A stretch of DNA of 64,000 nucleotides from Tatumella sp. JGM118 (GTDB lineage: Bacteria; Pseudomonadota; Gammaproteobacteria; Enterobacterales; Enterobacteriaceae), in contig NZ_JAERJR010000004.1 in the NCBI RefSeq assembly GCF_018257515.1, forward strand, positions 124,001-188,000, given 5' to 3'. Under the pieces are notes generated by a model. That model saw only the letters and a program-made list of their open reading frames with translations, searched no databases and was not told the origin of the DNA. Numbering within the stretch: position 1 is the stretch's first letter; each line of letters starts with the position of its first letter. Made by a program: the position numbers and the translations under genes. Shown here one piece after another: positions 21,904-33,106 of the stretch.

Positions 21904-22260
21904 TTATTCCCCGTCCGGGATATCCAGTCGTTGCAGCATTCCGCGGATCCCTTCACGAAGTAACAACCCGCTTAACTGTTCTTTTTCATGACGTGTCATC
22001 TGACTGATACTGCTCAACAGCAGGGTCGCCAGTGGATCTTTTTCGGCAAAATAGTTGCCTTTCGGTTCAGACACATGCCTGATGGAATCCAGAAACGTCT
22101 TCACTTCTTCATCAATATGTATCAGCCGGGCTTTGCCTCCCTGTACACCAGGTTTTGGCAGGGTTGTCCAGCCTTCACGCTTGATCCACTTATTGATCGT
22201 CTGGCGGCTATACCCTGTTTCCAGCGCCAGTTCTTCCGGAGTCATCCATTCCTTTTTCAC
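21904..22260 (-). CDS. yfeC: YfeC-like DNA-binding protein (DUF1323)
   Basis: Small putative transcriptional regulator, about 118 residues. The MerR/excisionase-like helix-turn-helix is in the N-terminal half: MTPEELALETGYSRQTINKW, and KPGVQGGKARLIHI is strongly conserved in E. coli YfeC. The C terminus LSGLLLREGIRGMLQRL also matches. I chose the GTG at 22260 because AGGAAAGGAAA lies just upstream; an ATG at 22296 in the same frame has no ribosome binding site. Next to gltX as in E. coli (yfeD, present in E. coli, is not seen). Target genes unknown. Confidence 0.85.
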   Translation of the reverse strand: MKKEWMTPEELALETGYSRQTINKWIKREGWTTLPKPGVQGGKARLIHIDEEVKTFLDSIRHVSEPKGNYFAEKDPLATLLLSSISQMTRHEKEQLSGLLLREGIRGMLQRLDIPDGE

Positions 22261-22544
22261 ACTGTTTTCCTTTCCTGGTTGATGTAACGATGTCATTTTA
22301 CAATGAAAGGTAACGTGTACTTTGAAAAAAGAAAAGATTTCGTCATCATCCCTATGGACGGATTCACTTTTTATTTTCCTTAACTCCCCGGGGACTGCGA
22401 TCCTGAGGAGCTGCAGATGAGGTTACCCCCTGAATCTGGCGGCTTTTTCAGCAGTTGCACACAGATCAGAAATTTGCCGTTGACACTCATGCGCCGGTTT
22501 CATATTATGCCGTCCGTCAGGTCAGCCCTGACAATTTTCGGTCT

Positions 22545-22620
<76 letters not shown>

Positions 22621-23570
22621 CTTCTTTCTTCTCGTCCGATCTGTTTTCTTTCAGCCTCATCCTTCAGCTTCAGCATTATCATCGTTAGCACTGCTTTCCT
22701 GATCTCAGTTTGTCCCGATTAACGGCTTATTAAATAAAGCGTTAGGCTGTTATTCGTCGGCTATCGGTCATTATCCCTGCAAAGTCTCAGTTCTCAGTTC
22801 TCAGTTCTCAGTTCTCAGTTCTCAGTTCTCGGTTCGAAATAGTTATCCTGTTATCATTTAAAGTAACGTCATGATGTATAACCTTATTTTCAGGTTTTTT
22901 AGGTTTGTCATTAGCTGTGGCCGTCGGCAGATAAATACTTTTTACTGCCCCCGCTGTCTGTATCGCGACGAAACGGTAAGACGCTTAGTATGGTTCAGGG
23001 ACGTTGCCGCCAGCAGGTGACCGGCAATCGGCGTCGTGCCGGAGAGGCGGATCCTCCGGGATGCTCAGAGAAACCCGGCAGTGTATTAAGGAATGACAGT
23101 GATACCGGCAACGCGACAGACGTATGTTGTGGCAGGGGAGCAGCTCACGTGTTTGTGCGACCGCTCTTAGGCCATTTGCGGGGGACGTATCAGGGCGAAT
23201 GGCCGAACAGTGTGTTTTCCGGCTGTGCAATACTGGCGGTGATACGCGTGAAACAGAGCCGGGGCATCCTGAGGTCCGGGCGTCTCACTGCAAAGGCCCC
23301 CGAATTTCCTGTTATCTTTCAGTAAGTCAACTCATTCGTGGCCTTCACCGGGATCAGCGCCTCTGTGTTTTTGCTGCCAGGCATGGTGAAAGGGGACTGC
23401 AGAAGAATGCGCAGGGGAGATCGTCTTCCGGCGAGTGAATAAACTGTTTTTCCTGTGACTACCGGGGCAATGATGGCTATTTCTTCTGCATCCTGTTGCC
23501 GGGAAGTTGCTTTCTGTACTTTATTCACTACAGTTAACAGTAACTTATTCAGAGATAATGAGAATAAAAA
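22621..23570. other. 950-bp gap with no recognised gene
   Basis: Holds the heptanucleotide repeat at 22786-22830; all open frames are short and without recognisable content. Confidence 0.5.
22786..22830. repeat. Heptanucleotide repeat (CTCAGTT)6
   Basis: Six perfect CTCAGTT units followed by CTC, in the gap downstream of tRNA-Ala. Same unit length as the array near arnB but an unrelated sequence. Confidence 0.92.
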
Positions 23571-24707
23571 ATGAGAATCAAAGGCATTAATGAAGGATTT
23601 TTTGTGCTGCTCTTATTGCTGAGTACCCTGGCGTTTTGCATGGTACTCAAGTCATATTACTCGTCCATATTCTGGGGAGTGATTCTGGCACTGCTGTTTT
23701 ATCCGCTTAAAACACGGATCAGGGCGTGGCTTGGCGATAAAAATGGTCTGGCGGCATTACTGACGTTACTGATCATCTGTCTGATCGTCTTTATTCCGTG
23801 TGTGGTTGTGATGAGCTCTCTGGCTTATGAAGGCAATGAGGTCTACAACAATCTCCAGCAGAACAACCATTTTTTATCCACCTCCATCAGCACTGTGGTT
23901 CAACATCTGCCTGGCTTCGTGCAGGAGTTTCTGAATCGTTATCACCTGACCAATGTCGATCAGCTTCAGCAAAGAATTTCCGGCCTGGCGATGCAGGGGA
24001 GCCATACACTGGCCAGTAGCGCGCTGGTGATAGGGCAGGGAACCTTCAGCTTTACGGTCGGTTTTATCATTATGTTATACCTGCTGTTCTTCTTCCTGAA
24101 GGATGGTGCCTATCTGATTAGCCTGGTACTGGATGCCCTGCCTCTGAGCCGAGATGTAAAACATCACCTGTTCACTAAACTGGCCGCCGTTTCCAAAGCC
24201 ACGGTAAAAGGAACGGTAGTCGTGGCAATCGTGCAGGGCGCGCTGGGGGGGCTGGCTTTCTGGTTCCTGGGTGTGGAAGGCAGTGTGCTGTGGGGGGCAT
24301 TAATGGCGTTCCTTTCACTGGTCCCTGCCGTCGGGTCAGCCATTATCTGGCTGCCGGTGGCTATCTATTTCCTCGCCGCCGGGCCGCTGTGGAAAGGAGT
24401 CTTCCTCGTGGTTTTCTTTGTCGTCGTGATCGGGCTGGTGGACAATATCCTTCGTCCGTTACTGGTGGGTAAAGAAACACGTATGCCGGATTATCTGGTG
24501 CTGATCTCCACCCTGGGCGGAATGGAATTGTTCGGCCTTAACGGGTTTGTTATCGGACCGCTGATTGCTGCGTTGTTCATCGCCTGCTGGAATTTATTAT
24601 CCGGTCGTGACAACCAGTCCAATACCGATAGAATCGATGATGATGTTATTGCCGAAGGACGGGAGAGTCATAAAGTGCAGCAGGTGACGGCGGATAAAGC
24701 CGACTAG
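23571..24707 (+). CDS. AI-2E family transporter (PerM/YdiK-like)
   Basis: Inner-membrane protein of the AI-2 exporter family (UPF0118), 378 residues, with about eight predicted membrane segments: two near residues 8-45, one at 58-82, then four or five between 155 and 350. The family signature DNILRPLLVGKETRMPDYL and the ISTLGGMELFGLNGFVIGP motif are present. Members export autoinducer-2 or act as cation/proton antiporters, so function cannot be assigned. No clear one-to-one E. coli counterpart at this location. A rho-independent terminator follows. Confidence 0.85.
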   Translation: MRIKGINEGFFVLLLLLSTLAFCMVLKSYYSSIFWGVILALLFYPLKTRIRAWLGDKNGLAALLTLLIICLIVFIPCVVVMSSLAYEGNEVYNNLQQNNHFLSTSISTVVQHLPGFVQEFLNRYHLTNVDQLQQRISGLAMQGSHTLASSALVIGQGTFSFTVGFIIMLYLLFFFLKDGAYLISLVLDALPLSRDVKHHLFTKLAAVSKATVKGTVVVAIVQGALGGLAFWFLGVEGSVLWGALMAFLSLVPAVGSAIIWLPVAIYFLAAGPLWKGVFLVVFFVVVIGLVDNILRPLLVGKETRMPDYLVLISTLGGMELFGLNGFVIGPLIAALFIACWNLLSGRDNQSNTDRIDDDVIAEGRESHKVQQVTADKAD

Positions 24708-24765
24708 TCACTGATAAAAGCGTGTCTGTCAGCCCGGTCGCGGCACTTTTAAGCGCGTCGTCACT

Positions 24766-24791
24766 AAAAACCCCTGGTTCAGGGGTTTTTT
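24766..24791 (+). terminator. Terminator after the AI-2E transporter gene
   Basis: AACCCCTG-GTT-CAGGGGTT hairpin followed by a T-run, about 60 bases after the stop codon. Confidence 0.85.
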
Positions 24792-25030
24792 CATCTCTAC
24801 GTGCGGTCATATTTTCTGCCTTGCGGCTGCAACCTTCTATACATCAGAGGGTCTTATCAGAAGCATCGCCGGTACAGGAAGGTCTCCGGCTCCACGTAGT
24901 GGGAGACTCCTGCGGATCCTGGACTCAGGCCGTCGGACTGATGATTCTGAACATGATGATAAGCCTGTAAAACAGTGGCAGGCGCCTGGCCGCCTGAGCG
25001 TACAAATAAAACAACAAAGTTGACCAAAAG

Positions 25031-26074
25031 ATGAAAATACTGATTATTCAGAGGGATAACATCGGCGATCTGATACTGACTACGCCGCTGATCTCCTCCT
25101 TATCACGTACTCTGGGGGGCAAGGTTGACCTGCTGGTAAATACCTATAATCAAAAGGTTCTGGAAAATAATCCTCATGTGGGGAAGGTTCATCCCTACAG
25201 TAAATTACACCACCGGCAGCCGGGGCAGTCATTGTTTTCTGTCCTTTTTCAGCGGGTTAAAAGCTACCTGAATGTACGCAATGCCGGATATGACGTCGCC
25301 ATTATTGCCCGCGGGGAGTGGTCTGAGCGGCCGCTGAAATGGGCCAGACTCTCCGGTGCGAAGCGTATCATAGCCATTGGTAATGATACCCCGCCGGAGG
25401 TGAGTGACCCGGTGACTCTGTCGGGTGAGCAGTGTCATATTGTTGAGTTATTCTCCCGCCTTGCCGCTCCCCTTGGGGTCACTGAGCCGCCGGCCGGACT
25501 GGAATTGTACCCTACCCGCGAAGAGATCCTGACCATGCGTGAACGTCTGCCGCTGTCGGAAGAACTTCCGGTGTTTGGTATTCAGATAAGCTCCCGTAAG
25601 CCGGAACAGCGCTGGCCGGCAGAGAAATTTATTCGTCTGATGCATGAGATTGCCTCGCAGCAGCCTTGTCAGTTCCTGCTGTTCTGGTCACCCGGCGCGG
25701 CGGACAATAAGAGTCATCCGGGGGATGATGATAAGGCCCGGCAGATTATTGAGGCCTGCCCGGATATTGCGTTGATCCCGGCACAGACCCGTAACCTGAG
25801 AGAACTGATTGCCGGCATGTCTCTTTGCCAGCAGATACTGACCAGTGATGGCGGGGCATTGCACGTCGCCGCCGGAGTGCAGGTGCCGACCGTGGCCCTG
25901 TTCGGTAACAGTGATGCCTGGTTCTGGGGCCCCTGGAAGGTACCTTCAGAAATCCTGGAGGCCCCCGGGCAGGATGTTTCCCGGCTGGAAGTGGAGGTGG
26001 TGGTGAAGCACTTCATGCAGTTACGTCAACGGGTCGTCGCCGCGGATCAGGCCACGGTGGTGGCTGAGCGTTAA
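25031..26074 (+). CDS. Glycosyltransferase family 9 (heptosyltransferase-like) protein
   Basis: GT-B fold transferase related to the ADP-heptose:LPS heptosyltransferases, 347 residues. The N terminus MKILIIQRDNIGDLILTTPL is the GT9 start with the conserved D in the D-x-IGD motif. The donor-binding half has TSDGGALHVAAGVQVPTVALFG, the family motif (S/T)xDGGxxHxAAA. It is likely to add a sugar to the LPS core or another surface glycan in the cytoplasm. It lies alone rather than in a waa cluster, so the acceptor is unknown. A strong terminator starts at the stop codon. Confidence 0.85.
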   Translation: MKILIIQRDNIGDLILTTPLISSLSRTLGGKVDLLVNTYNQKVLENNPHVGKVHPYSKLHHRQPGQSLFSVLFQRVKSYLNVRNAGYDVAIIARGEWSERPLKWARLSGAKRIIAIGNDTPPEVSDPVTLSGEQCHIVELFSRLAAPLGVTEPPAGLELYPTREEILTMRERLPLSEELPVFGIQISSRKPEQRWPAEKFIRLMHEIASQQPCQFLLFWSPGAADNKSHPGDDDKARQIIEACPDIALIPAQTRNLRELIAGMSLCQQILTSDGGALHVAAGVQVPTVALFGNSDAWFWGPWKVPSEILEAPGQDVSRLEVEVVVKHFMQLRQRVVAADQATVVAER

Positions 26075-26106
26075 AAAAAACGGGGCCTGCGAAGGCCCCG
26101 TTTTTT
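26073..26106. terminator. Bidirectional terminator between the GT9 gene and nupC
   Basis: CGGGGCCT-GCGA-AGGCCCCG stem flanked by A8 and T6, overlapping the stop codon of the glycosyltransferase gene and 15 bases from the nupC end. Confidence 0.9.
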
Positions 26107-26120
26107 GTCTGTGTGTCGGA

Positions 26121-27308
26121 TCAGGCAAGAACCAGTCCGGCAACCGCTGCGGATAACAGGCTGACCAGCGTTGAACCGTAAAGTAATTTCAGACCAAAAC
26201 GGGAGACAATGTTCCCCTGCTCTTCATTCAGACCGCGGATAGCGCCCGCGACGATACCGATAGAGGAGAAGTTAGCAAAAGAGACCAGGAAGACAGACAG
26301 GATCCCTTCAGAGCGGGGAGTCAGCTGGCTGGCCATTTTCTGCAGGTCCATCATGGCGACAAACTCGTTCGACACCAGTTTGGTCGCCATGACACTACCG
26401 ACTTTCAGCGCTTCGTTAGCAGGAACACCAATGATCCAGGCAAACGGGTAGAACAGGTAACCCAGGACACCCTGGAAGCTGATACCGAAAATGCTGGTAA
26501 ACAGCGCATTGATAGCAGAGATCAGCGCAATAAAACCAATCAGCATGGCCGCCACAATGATAGCGACACGGAAACCGGCAATGATGTATTCACCCAGCAT
26601 TTCGAAGAAACTTTGTCCTTCATGGGTGCTTTTCAGTTGCAGATCATCTTCCTGTTCGACTTTGTACGGGTTGATAATCGACAGCACAATAAAAGTACTG
26701 AACATGTTAAGGATCAGGGCGGCGACCACATATTTAGGCTGCAGCATCGTCATATAGGCACCGACGATAGACATGGAAACCGTAGACATCGCCGTGGCAG
26801 CCATGGTGTACATACGGTTATGGGACATCTTCCCGAGGATATCTTTATAAGCGATAAAGTTTTCAGACTGCCCAAGGATCAATGAACTGACCGCGTTGAA
26901 CGATTCCAGTTTGCCCATACCATTGATTTTGGACAGTACCGTACCGATGGCGCGGATGACCAATGGCAGCACCCGGAAATGCTGAAGAATACCGATCAGC
27001 GCGGAGATGAAAACGATAGGGCAAAGGACGTTCAGGAAGAAGAAAGCCATGCCTTTGTCATTCATTCCGCCAAAGACGAAGTTGGTTCCCTCGGCGGCGT
27101 ATTTCAGCAGCGTATCGAAGAAACCTGCGAACGCTCTGACAAAACCGAGACCGGCTTCTGAATTCAGGAAAAACCATGCCAGCAGAACTTCGATAACCAA
27201 TAGCTGAATAACGTAGCGGATACGAATTTGTTTACGGTTTTTACTTGCCAGTAAGGCAAGGACTGCGACAACCACCATTGCCAGAATAAAGTGAAAAATG
27301 TGTGCCAT
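26121..27308 (-). CDS. nupC: Nucleoside permease NupC
   Basis: Proton-driven concentrative nucleoside transporter of the inner membrane. The 395 residues match E. coli NupC along the entire length, including [17 protein letters not shown] (nucleoside site), [11 protein letters not shown] and [15 protein letters not shown]. The only gap, of about five residues, is near the [13 protein letters not shown] loop. Divergent from mntH, as in E. coli. Its upstream region contains the inverted repeat CGAGATC...GATCTCG (27373-27407) and a palindrome GATTATT-A-AATAATC (27465-27479), whose roles are unknown. Confidence 0.97.
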   Translation of the reverse strand: MAHIFHFILAMVVVAVLALLASKNRKQIRIRYVIQLLVIEVLLAWFFLNSEAGLGFVRAFAGFFDTLLKYAAEGTNFVFGGMNDKGMAFFFLNVLCPIVFISALIGILQHFRVLPLVIRAIGTVLSKINGMGKLESFNAVSSLILGQSENFIAYKDILGKMSHNRMYTMAATAMSTVSMSIVGAYMTMLQPKYVVAALILNMFSTFIVLSIINPYKVEQEDDLQLKSTHEGQSFFEMLGEYIIAGFRVAIIVAAMLIGFIALISAINALFTSIFGISFQGVLGYLFYPFAWIIGVPANEALKVGSVMATKLVSNEFVAMMDLQKMASQLTPRSEGILSVFLVSFANFSSIGIVAGAIRGLNEEQGNIVSRFGLKLLYGSTLVSLLSAAVAGLVLA

Positions 27309-27573
27309 GCGGGCTCCGGTTCTGAGGAGAGTTATATTTTGTGGTGTATTCTATGTAACACGCCGCATAAAAACGAGATCCAAAACCCAATATAAGCAAA
27401 AGATCTCGCTGTTTTTTCTGAATAACCGACGCAGACAGTGTGTGCTTTTGTATGGAATGTATCGGATTATTAAATAATCTGTCGTTTTTCTGTTAATTTC
27501 TCATTCTCCCCCGGCGAAACTGTTCACAAAATCCTTTGCTCAAATTTTGCTAATCGGGTAACGTGAGGGTTCG

Positions 27574-27595
27574 AAGTATAGCCAGTGCTATACTT
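27574..27595 (+). promoter_or_regulatory. MntR box overlapping the mntH -10 region
   Basis: Perfect dyad AAGTATAGC-CAGT-GCTATACTT. It fits the MntR operator type known from mntH promoters (AACATAGC-N4-GCTATGTT), and it covers the TATACT element at 27589-27594, so Mn-bound MntR would block the promoter. The leader from here to the start codon is about 100 nt. Confidence 0.8.
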
Positions 27596-27692
27596 TTTAG
27601 CTCCGTCTATTGATGTAATAATTATTATCGATTTAACACCCCTGATGCTTTACAGGTAGAGTGGGGGTCAACCATAGCTCCGGGGAACCCAG

Positions 27693-28931
27693 ATGCCAGA
27701 CAGTCAGATTACTGAACGTAATAACAAACAGAGAAAAGTGAAACTGGCACTGATGGGGCCTGCGTTCATTGCGGCGATTGGTTATATCGACCCCGGAAAC
27801 TTCGCAACTAACATTCAGGCCGGTGCCAGTTATGGCTATCAGTTGCTGTGGGTGGTTGTCTGGGCAAATATTATGGCGATGCTTATCCAGTTGCTCTCTG
27901 CGAAACTGGGGATTGCCACCGGAAAAAACCTGGCTGAGCATATCCGTGACCGTTTTCCCCGCCCTGTCGTCTGGTTCTATTGGGTGCAAGCCGAAATAAT
28001 CGCGATGGCGACCGACCTTGCGGAATTTATCGGTGCAGCCTTAGGGTTCAAACTGCTGTTCGGCATTTCATTGTTGGAAGGGGCGGTAGTCACCGGCATC
28101 GCGACGTTCCTGATCCTGATGTTACAGAATCGCGGACAGAAGCCACTGGAATGGGTGATCGGCGGAATGCTGCTGTTTGTCGCCGTAGCCTATGTCATTG
28201 AATTATTCTTTTCTCAGCCGAATCCTGCAGGCTTACTGCGCGGTATGGTGGTGCCTGCATTACCGGAAACGGATGCCCTGTATCTGGCGGCCGGGGTACT
28301 GGGTGCCACCATTATGCCGCATGTGATTTATCTGCACTCGGCACTGACACAGCGGGATACCGGCGGTAACCGCAGCCAGCGTTACAGTTCGACAAAAATG
28401 GATGTCGCCGTGGCGATGACGATTGCCGGTTTTGTTAATCTGGCGATGATGGCCACGGCCGCGGCTGTATTCCATTTTAATGGGCATACCGGTATAACGG
28501 AACTGGATCAGGCCTACGTGACCCTGAAACCCCTGCTGGGAAATGCGGCCGCCCTGGTATTTGGTCTGAGTCTGGTCACTGCCGGTCTGTCATCTACGGT
28601 GGTGGGGACACTGGCCGGCCAGGTGGTTATGCAGGGGTTTATTCATTTTACCATCCCGTTATGGGTACGCCGTGTCGTGACGATGTTGCCGTCCTTTATC
28701 GTTATTATTGCCGGCATGGATCCGACCCGGGTACTGGTCCTGAGCCAGGTGTTACTGAGTTTTGGCATCGCATTAGCCCTGATCCCTTTACTGGTCTTTA
28801 CCGGTAATCCCCGTCTGATGGGTGAACTGGTGAACAGTAAAAAAATACGTATCACCGGCTGTGTGATAGTTGTCCTGGTGATAATGCTTAACCTCGGGTT
28901 GTTGGTAGGTGAAGTTCCGGGACTATTGTAG
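27693..28931 (+). CDS. mntH: Nramp-type divalent metal (Mn2+) transporter
   Basis: Proton-coupled manganese/iron importer of the inner membrane with 11 membrane segments, 412 residues. The metal-binding motifs are DPGN in [17 protein letters not shown] (TM1) and MPH in [15 protein letters not shown] (TM6). It supplies Mn2+ and counts in oxidative stress defence. An MntR box precedes it. Sequence nearly identical in type to E. coli MntH. Confidence 0.97.
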   Translation: MPDSQITERNNKQRKVKLALMGPAFIAAIGYIDPGNFATNIQAGASYGYQLLWVVVWANIMAMLIQLLSAKLGIATGKNLAEHIRDRFPRPVVWFYWVQAEIIAMATDLAEFIGAALGFKLLFGISLLEGAVVTGIATFLILMLQNRGQKPLEWVIGGMLLFVAVAYVIELFFSQPNPAGLLRGMVVPALPETDALYLAAGVLGATIMPHVIYLHSALTQRDTGGNRSQRYSSTKMDVAVAMTIAGFVNLAMMATAAAVFHFNGHTGITELDQAYVTLKPLLGNAAALVFGLSLVTAGLSSTVVGTLAGQVVMQGFIHFTIPLWVRRVVTMLPSFIVIIAGMDPTRVLVLSQVLLSFGIALALIPLLVFTGNPRLMGELVNSKKIRITGCVIVVLVIMLNLGLLVGEVPGLL

Positions 28932-29110
28932 TAATCTGCAAATCTCCGGTCTGAACTCAGCCGGATGGCGGAACGCCTTCTGAAAGGGCGGGGTTACTCC
29001 CGGAGTGGCAGGTGTGACTGTCAAGGGTAAAAAGTTTTCTTTGGTATTATTCAGCATCTTACCTATGTGCATGGGGTATTCTGCAAGGTATGGTAGATGA
29101 CTGTAAAAAT

Positions 29111-29173
29111 TATAATGTGATTTCACCGGAATTCCCGGTGAAGAAATAATTTGAAGACGCCACTGCGTCTTCA
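29111..29173 (+). promoter_or_regulatory. glk leader: TATAAT and two adjacent hairpins
   Basis: A perfect TATAAT at 29111-29116 (poor -35) is followed by two perfect hairpins, TTCACCGG/CCGGTGAA (29122-29142) and TGAAGACGC/GCGTCTTCA (29152-29173), 33 bases upstream of the glk start. If that -10 is used, the whole 5' leader is structured. Neither hairpin has a T-run. Confidence 0.4.
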
Positions 29174-29206
29174 CCATCAATTACCCCCAAGCGGAGTAGC
29201 ATAAGA

Positions 29207-30169
29207 ATGACAAACTATGCCTTGGTCGGCGATGTCGGCGGAACTAACGCCCGCCTTGCATTGTGTGAGGTGAGTAACGGTAACATCTCACAGACCAAAA
29301 CCTTCTCTACCTCTGATTTTCAGAGCCTGGAGGATGTCATCCGTCACTATCTTTCGGAACAGCCGGAAGTGCAGGCTGCCTGTATTGCGATAGCCTGTCC
29401 GGTCAAAGATGACTGGATCGAGATGACTAATCATCACTGGGCATTTTCCATCGAAGAGATGAAGCAAAATCTTGGTCTGGAACATCTGGAAGTGATCAAC
29501 GATTTTACCGCCGTCTCAATGGCTATTCCGTGTCTGAGTGATGAGGATGTTATTCAGTTTGGCGGCAATGAACCGGTTAACGGTAAACCTATTGCCATCT
29601 ATGGTGCCGGGACCGGGCTGGGCGTGAGTCATCTGGTACATGTGGATAAACGCTGGGTCAGTCTTCCGGGCGAAGGCGGTCATGTCGATTTTACCTGTGG
29701 CACCGAAGAAGAAGATATGATCATGAGCGTGCTGCGTGCAGAACGTGGCCGTGTTTCTGCTGAACGTGTACTGTCCGGGAAAGGGCTGGTAAATATTTAC
29801 CGTGCGATTGTGATTTCAGATAACCGTGAACCGGAGGTATTACAGCCTCAGGATGTGACTGAACGCGCGCTTTCCGGAGAGTGTACCGATTGCCGCCGTG
29901 CGCTGTCCCTGTTCTGTGTCATCATGGGCCGTTTCGGTGGCAACCTCGCGCTGACGCTTGGCACCTTTGGCGGTGTTTATATTGCCGGGGGGATTGTGCC
30001 GCGTTTCCTGGAATTCTTTAAAGCCTCCGGTTTCCGTGCCGCCTTTGAAGATAAGGGGCGTTTCCGTGCCTATGTTCAGGATATTCCTGTCTACCTGATC
30101 ACCCACGATCAGCCGGGGCTGTTAGGTGCCGGTGCGCATATGCGTCAGTATCTGGGTGTGGTGCTGTAA
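29207..30169 (+). CDS. glk: Glucokinase
   Basis: Cytoplasmic ATP-dependent kinase producing glucose-6-phosphate from glucose not taken up by the PTS. 320 residues (E. coli 321). The ATP phosphate-binding start is [17 protein letters not shown], the catalytic aspartate is in [12 protein letters not shown], and the glucose-binding [11 protein letters not shown] is present. Followed by a convergent hairpin shared with ypdB. Confidence 0.97.
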   Translation: MTNYALVGDVGGTNARLALCEVSNGNISQTKTFSTSDFQSLEDVIRHYLSEQPEVQAACIAIACPVKDDWIEMTNHHWAFSIEEMKQNLGLEHLEVINDFTAVSMAIPCLSDEDVIQFGGNEPVNGKPIAIYGAGTGLGVSHLVHVDKRWVSLPGEGGHVDFTCGTEEEDMIMSVLRAERGRVSAERVLSGKGLVNIYRAIVISDNREPEVLQPQDVTERALSGECTDCRRALSLFCVIMGRFGGNLALTLGTFGGVYIAGGIVPRFLEFFKASGFRAAFEDKGRFRAYVQDIPVYLITHDQPGLLGAGAHMRQYLGVVL

Positions 30170-30188
30170 CTACACCCTGTGATAGTTC

Positions 30189-30225
30189 GCTGTAACCGCA
30201 CCGGTACTGACCGGACGGTTACAGC
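30189..30225. terminator. Two-part hairpin between convergent glk and ypdB
   Basis: Outer 10-bp stem GCTGTAACCG/CGGTTACAGC with an inner CCGGT-ACTG-ACCGG stem. It reaches seven bases into the 3' end of ypdB. No strong T-run on either side, so termination efficiency is uncertain. Confidence 0.55.
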
Positions 30226-30950
30226 TTCATCAGCTGGCGAAACGCTTTCACTTTACTGCGACTGACCGGGATCTGAAATTCCAGCTCATGGAGTTTCAGG
30301 ATATAGGTATTATTAAACCAGGGCTCAATTTCGCGGATCCGGTTCAGGTTGACGCAGAAAGAGCGGTGACAGCGGAAGAACTGATTTTCCGGAACCCGCT
30401 GGCAAAACTCACTGATACTCATCGACATAATAAACTGATCTCGCCGGGTATAGACGATGGTCAGCTTCTCATGAGCTTCCGCATAACAGATATCGTGGAT
30501 ATTGGTCACGATAATCCGGTCATCCTTTACCAGATTGATAGTCTGCTGGATCTTTTCCGCCGCCCGGGGAGCCACAGGGTGTTGCTGCGCCTTCCAGTTG
30601 CTTTCCAGCTTATTCAGCATTGTCACGATACGGGATTCCTGGTAGGGCTTAAGAATGTAATCAAAGGCTTCTAATTCGAAGGCTTCCACGGCGTGCTCTT
30701 TCCAGGCCGTAATAAACACAATTAACGGGCGCACGGCGAACATACTGATATTTTTTGCCAGCAGCATGCCGTCCAGCGACGGGATATTGATATCGAGAAA
30801 GATCACATCCACCTGATGACTTTGCAGATATTTGAGGACATCCACACCGTCGGTAAAGCAGCCCTCAATACTGATATGACTGTGATGCTGTATCATCCAG
30901 CGGAGTTCCTGTTGCGCCAGGTACTCATCTTCCACAATTATGGCCTTCAC
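30219..30950 (-). CDS. ypdB: LytTR-family response regulator YpdB (PyrR)
   Basis: Response regulator of the YpdA/YpdB pyruvate-sensing system, 243 residues. The receiver domain has the phosphorylated D53 ([10 protein letters not shown]) and the conserved lysine in [10 protein letters not shown]. The LytTR DNA-binding domain runs from about residue 140 to the end and contains [15 protein letters not shown] and [21 protein letters not shown], nearly the E. coli sequence. In E. coli it activates yhjX. It overlaps ypdA by 4 bases. E. coli ypdC is absent here. Confidence 0.95.
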   Translation of the reverse strand: MKAIIVEDEYLAQQELRWMIQHHSHISIEGCFTDGVDVLKYLQSHQVDVIFLDINIPSLDGMLLAKNISMFAVRPLIVFITAWKEHAVEAFELEAFDYILKPYQESRIVTMLNKLESNWKAQQHPVAPRAAEKIQQTINLVKDDRIIVTNIHDICYAEAHEKLTIVYTRRDQFIMSMSISEFCQRVPENQFFRCHRSFCVNLNRIREIEPWFNNTYILKLHELEFQIPVSRSKVKAFRQLMKL

Positions 30951-32665
30951 GTAATATTCTCCGGACTGAACTGTCGTTGGTCGGGAGGCTTAGGCGCGAC
31001 GTCTTTAGTCACGGTAAAGGAGATTTCGGTGCCGGGTGAAAGCCGGCGGATACACAGCCCTTCACCGTACAGCAACCGGACGCGATGATGAACATTCAGC
31101 AGTCCTATCTTGTTCCCGGGCATCTCATTACCGGCTACCCGACGAATAACGTCTTCGCTGATCCCGTCACCGGTATCGCGCACCGAAATATGCACATCCC
31201 CGCAGGTTTCTGTCTTTCTGACCGTAATGGTGACCACACCTTTTCCCTGGCTCCGCTGTATACCGTGCACAATGGCATTTTCCACCAACGGCTGAATTAA
31301 CAGGCTAGGAATTTTGCAGGCAATATCTTCATCAATATCGTAAATCACCGAGAGCTTATCGCCGAAACGCGCCTGTTCGATAGCGATGTAATCCATCACC
31401 TGATACAGCTCTTTTTTGATATCAATGGTTTCGTCATCACTCAGCTCCAGGTTATAGCGCAGGTAGCGGGAAAGATTGATCACCAGTTGTCGTGCGGTAT
31501 CCGGGTTCATCCGGATAGAGGAAGAAATGGCATTCAGTGCATTAAACAGGAAGTGCGGATTAATTTTACTCTGCAACGCACGGAGTTCAGCTTTATTCGC
31601 CATCTCGCGTAATTGCTCGGCCCGTGAAACTTCCAGCTGGGTCGATATGATCTGTGACAGACCGACCGCCATCTCTTTCAGCGAGCCGGTTATTTTATGG
31701 GCCCGGCGATAATAGATTTTTAATGTGCCGGCGACCGCACCTTTTTCCCGCAGCGGGATCACCAGAATAGAGTGGATGTCCCGGGTACGGTAAGCTTCAT
31801 CATTATTGCGGATGATGATTTTCCCGCTGGTAATGGCCAGGGTGGTGGTCGGGCTCAGGCTGATATTTCCCGTCTGGTAGTGTTCCTCGCCGTATCCGAC
31901 ATAAGCCAGAATCTCCCGGCAGTTGGTCAGGGCAACGGCATCTGCGTTGATATCATGGCGGATAATTTCACATACCTGGCGTAACGATTCGCTGTTCACC
32001 TGACGGAACAGGGGCAGTGTTTTGTTTGCAATATCGAGTGCCAGCTTGGCCTGGCGGGCGGCCTGGGCTTCTTTTTCACCTTCCACGCTCTGCACCAGTA
32101 AAACAATCAGACCGATACTCATCGACCCGAGGATCATTGGCAGTGCAATTTCACTGACTATCTCGATGCCCAGGGCGGCAGGGCGGGCGAAGAGCACAAT
32201 CAGCAGCATGGTCAGGGATTCACATAACATCCCGCAGAGGATCCCGGCGCTCCAGCGTCTGGATTTATCGACTCGCTGATAAATCATTCCTGAAATCACG
32301 CCAGCCAGAATACTGGTGATCAGGCAGGGAATTGAGCTGACCCCGTGCATATCGATCAGATAGCGATGCAGTCCGGCAATGATCCCCGTAGAAATGCCGA
32401 CCCAGGGACCAAACAGGATCCCGCCGGACATCACGGCAATGATACGTACGTTCAGCAGTGACCCATCAACATTGATCCCGGTCCAGGTACTGAACAGCGC
32501 AAATAACGAAAAAATAACGATGACGGTCAGTTTTTCTGCCGGCGTATAGTCATCTTTTTGCAGTAACTGGCGGAAAGGGGCGGCCCGGGTCAGAAAAAAC
32601 AGGCAAATCAGCATCAGGGCTGCCCGATCAAAAACTGCCAGTAGCTTATCAAGGTGCAGGAACAT
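30947..32665 (-). CDS. ypdA: LytS-like sensor histidine kinase YpdA (PyrS)
   Basis: Membrane sensor kinase of the pyruvate-responsive YpdA/YpdB pair. From the ATG at 32665 ([18 protein letters not shown]) the protein has 572 residues, as against 565 in E. coli; an in-frame upstream extension of 23 codons has no counterpart. Order: 5TM-5TMR_LYT transmembrane region (residues 1-200), GAF domain (about 215-350), histidine kinase domain with the phosphorylated histidine in [16 protein letters not shown], and an ATPase domain ([25 protein letters not shown]). Overlaps ypdB. Confidence 0.95.
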   Translation of the reverse strand: MFLHLDKLLAVFDRAALMLICLFFLTRAAPFRQLLQKDDYTPAEKLTVIVIFSLFALFSTWTGINVDGSLLNVRIIAVMSGGILFGPWVGISTGIIAGLHRYLIDMHGVSSIPCLITSILAGVISGMIYQRVDKSRRWSAGILCGMLCESLTMLLIVLFARPAALGIEIVSEIALPMILGSMSIGLIVLLVQSVEGEKEAQAARQAKLALDIANKTLPLFRQVNSESLRQVCEIIRHDINADAVALTNCREILAYVGYGEEHYQTGNISLSPTTTLAITSGKIIIRNNDEAYRTRDIHSILVIPLREKGAVAGTLKIYYRRAHKITGSLKEMAVGLSQIISTQLEVSRAEQLREMANKAELRALQSKINPHFLFNALNAISSSIRMNPDTARQLVINLSRYLRYNLELSDDETIDIKKELYQVMDYIAIEQARFGDKLSVIYDIDEDIACKIPSLLIQPLVENAIVHGIQRSQGKGVVTITVRKTETCGDVHISVRDTGDGISEDVIRRVAGNEMPGNKIGLLNVHHRVRLLYGEGLCIRRLSPGTEISFTVTKDVAPKPPDQRQFSPENIT

Positions 32666-33106
32666 CGGGGCTGGCCTTAGATCAGAATGCGACAGGAATT
32701 GCGGCGTATGATAGAAAAAACTCACCCTGTGCACCAGTACCGGGCCCGGTTATTCCACCTGAATGGGTATTCTGATCAATTTTTTAACCTGCCGGCGGCC
32801 CGCCAGTCTGGCTGAAGGTACCGGGAAATAGCTGCTTACCTCATCACATCAAATTTTTCAGGATTGAAAATATATTAAAAGCCCGTTTCTGCCGCGCAGT
32901 ATTCCTTTTACACTCCGGGATGCGGTAATCGGCAATTCCGGACCTTTTTCATCGCCGGACGGCATCAATCCTCTGACAAATATAGATAATCAGGCTACAG
33001 TAGTTGCTCGTTAAACTGAGTTACCCGCAGACGACGTGATGTCTTTCTGAAAATATACTGATGCGACAACGGGTAACCGCCTTTCACTGAAAGTGAGCTT
33101 GATAGA

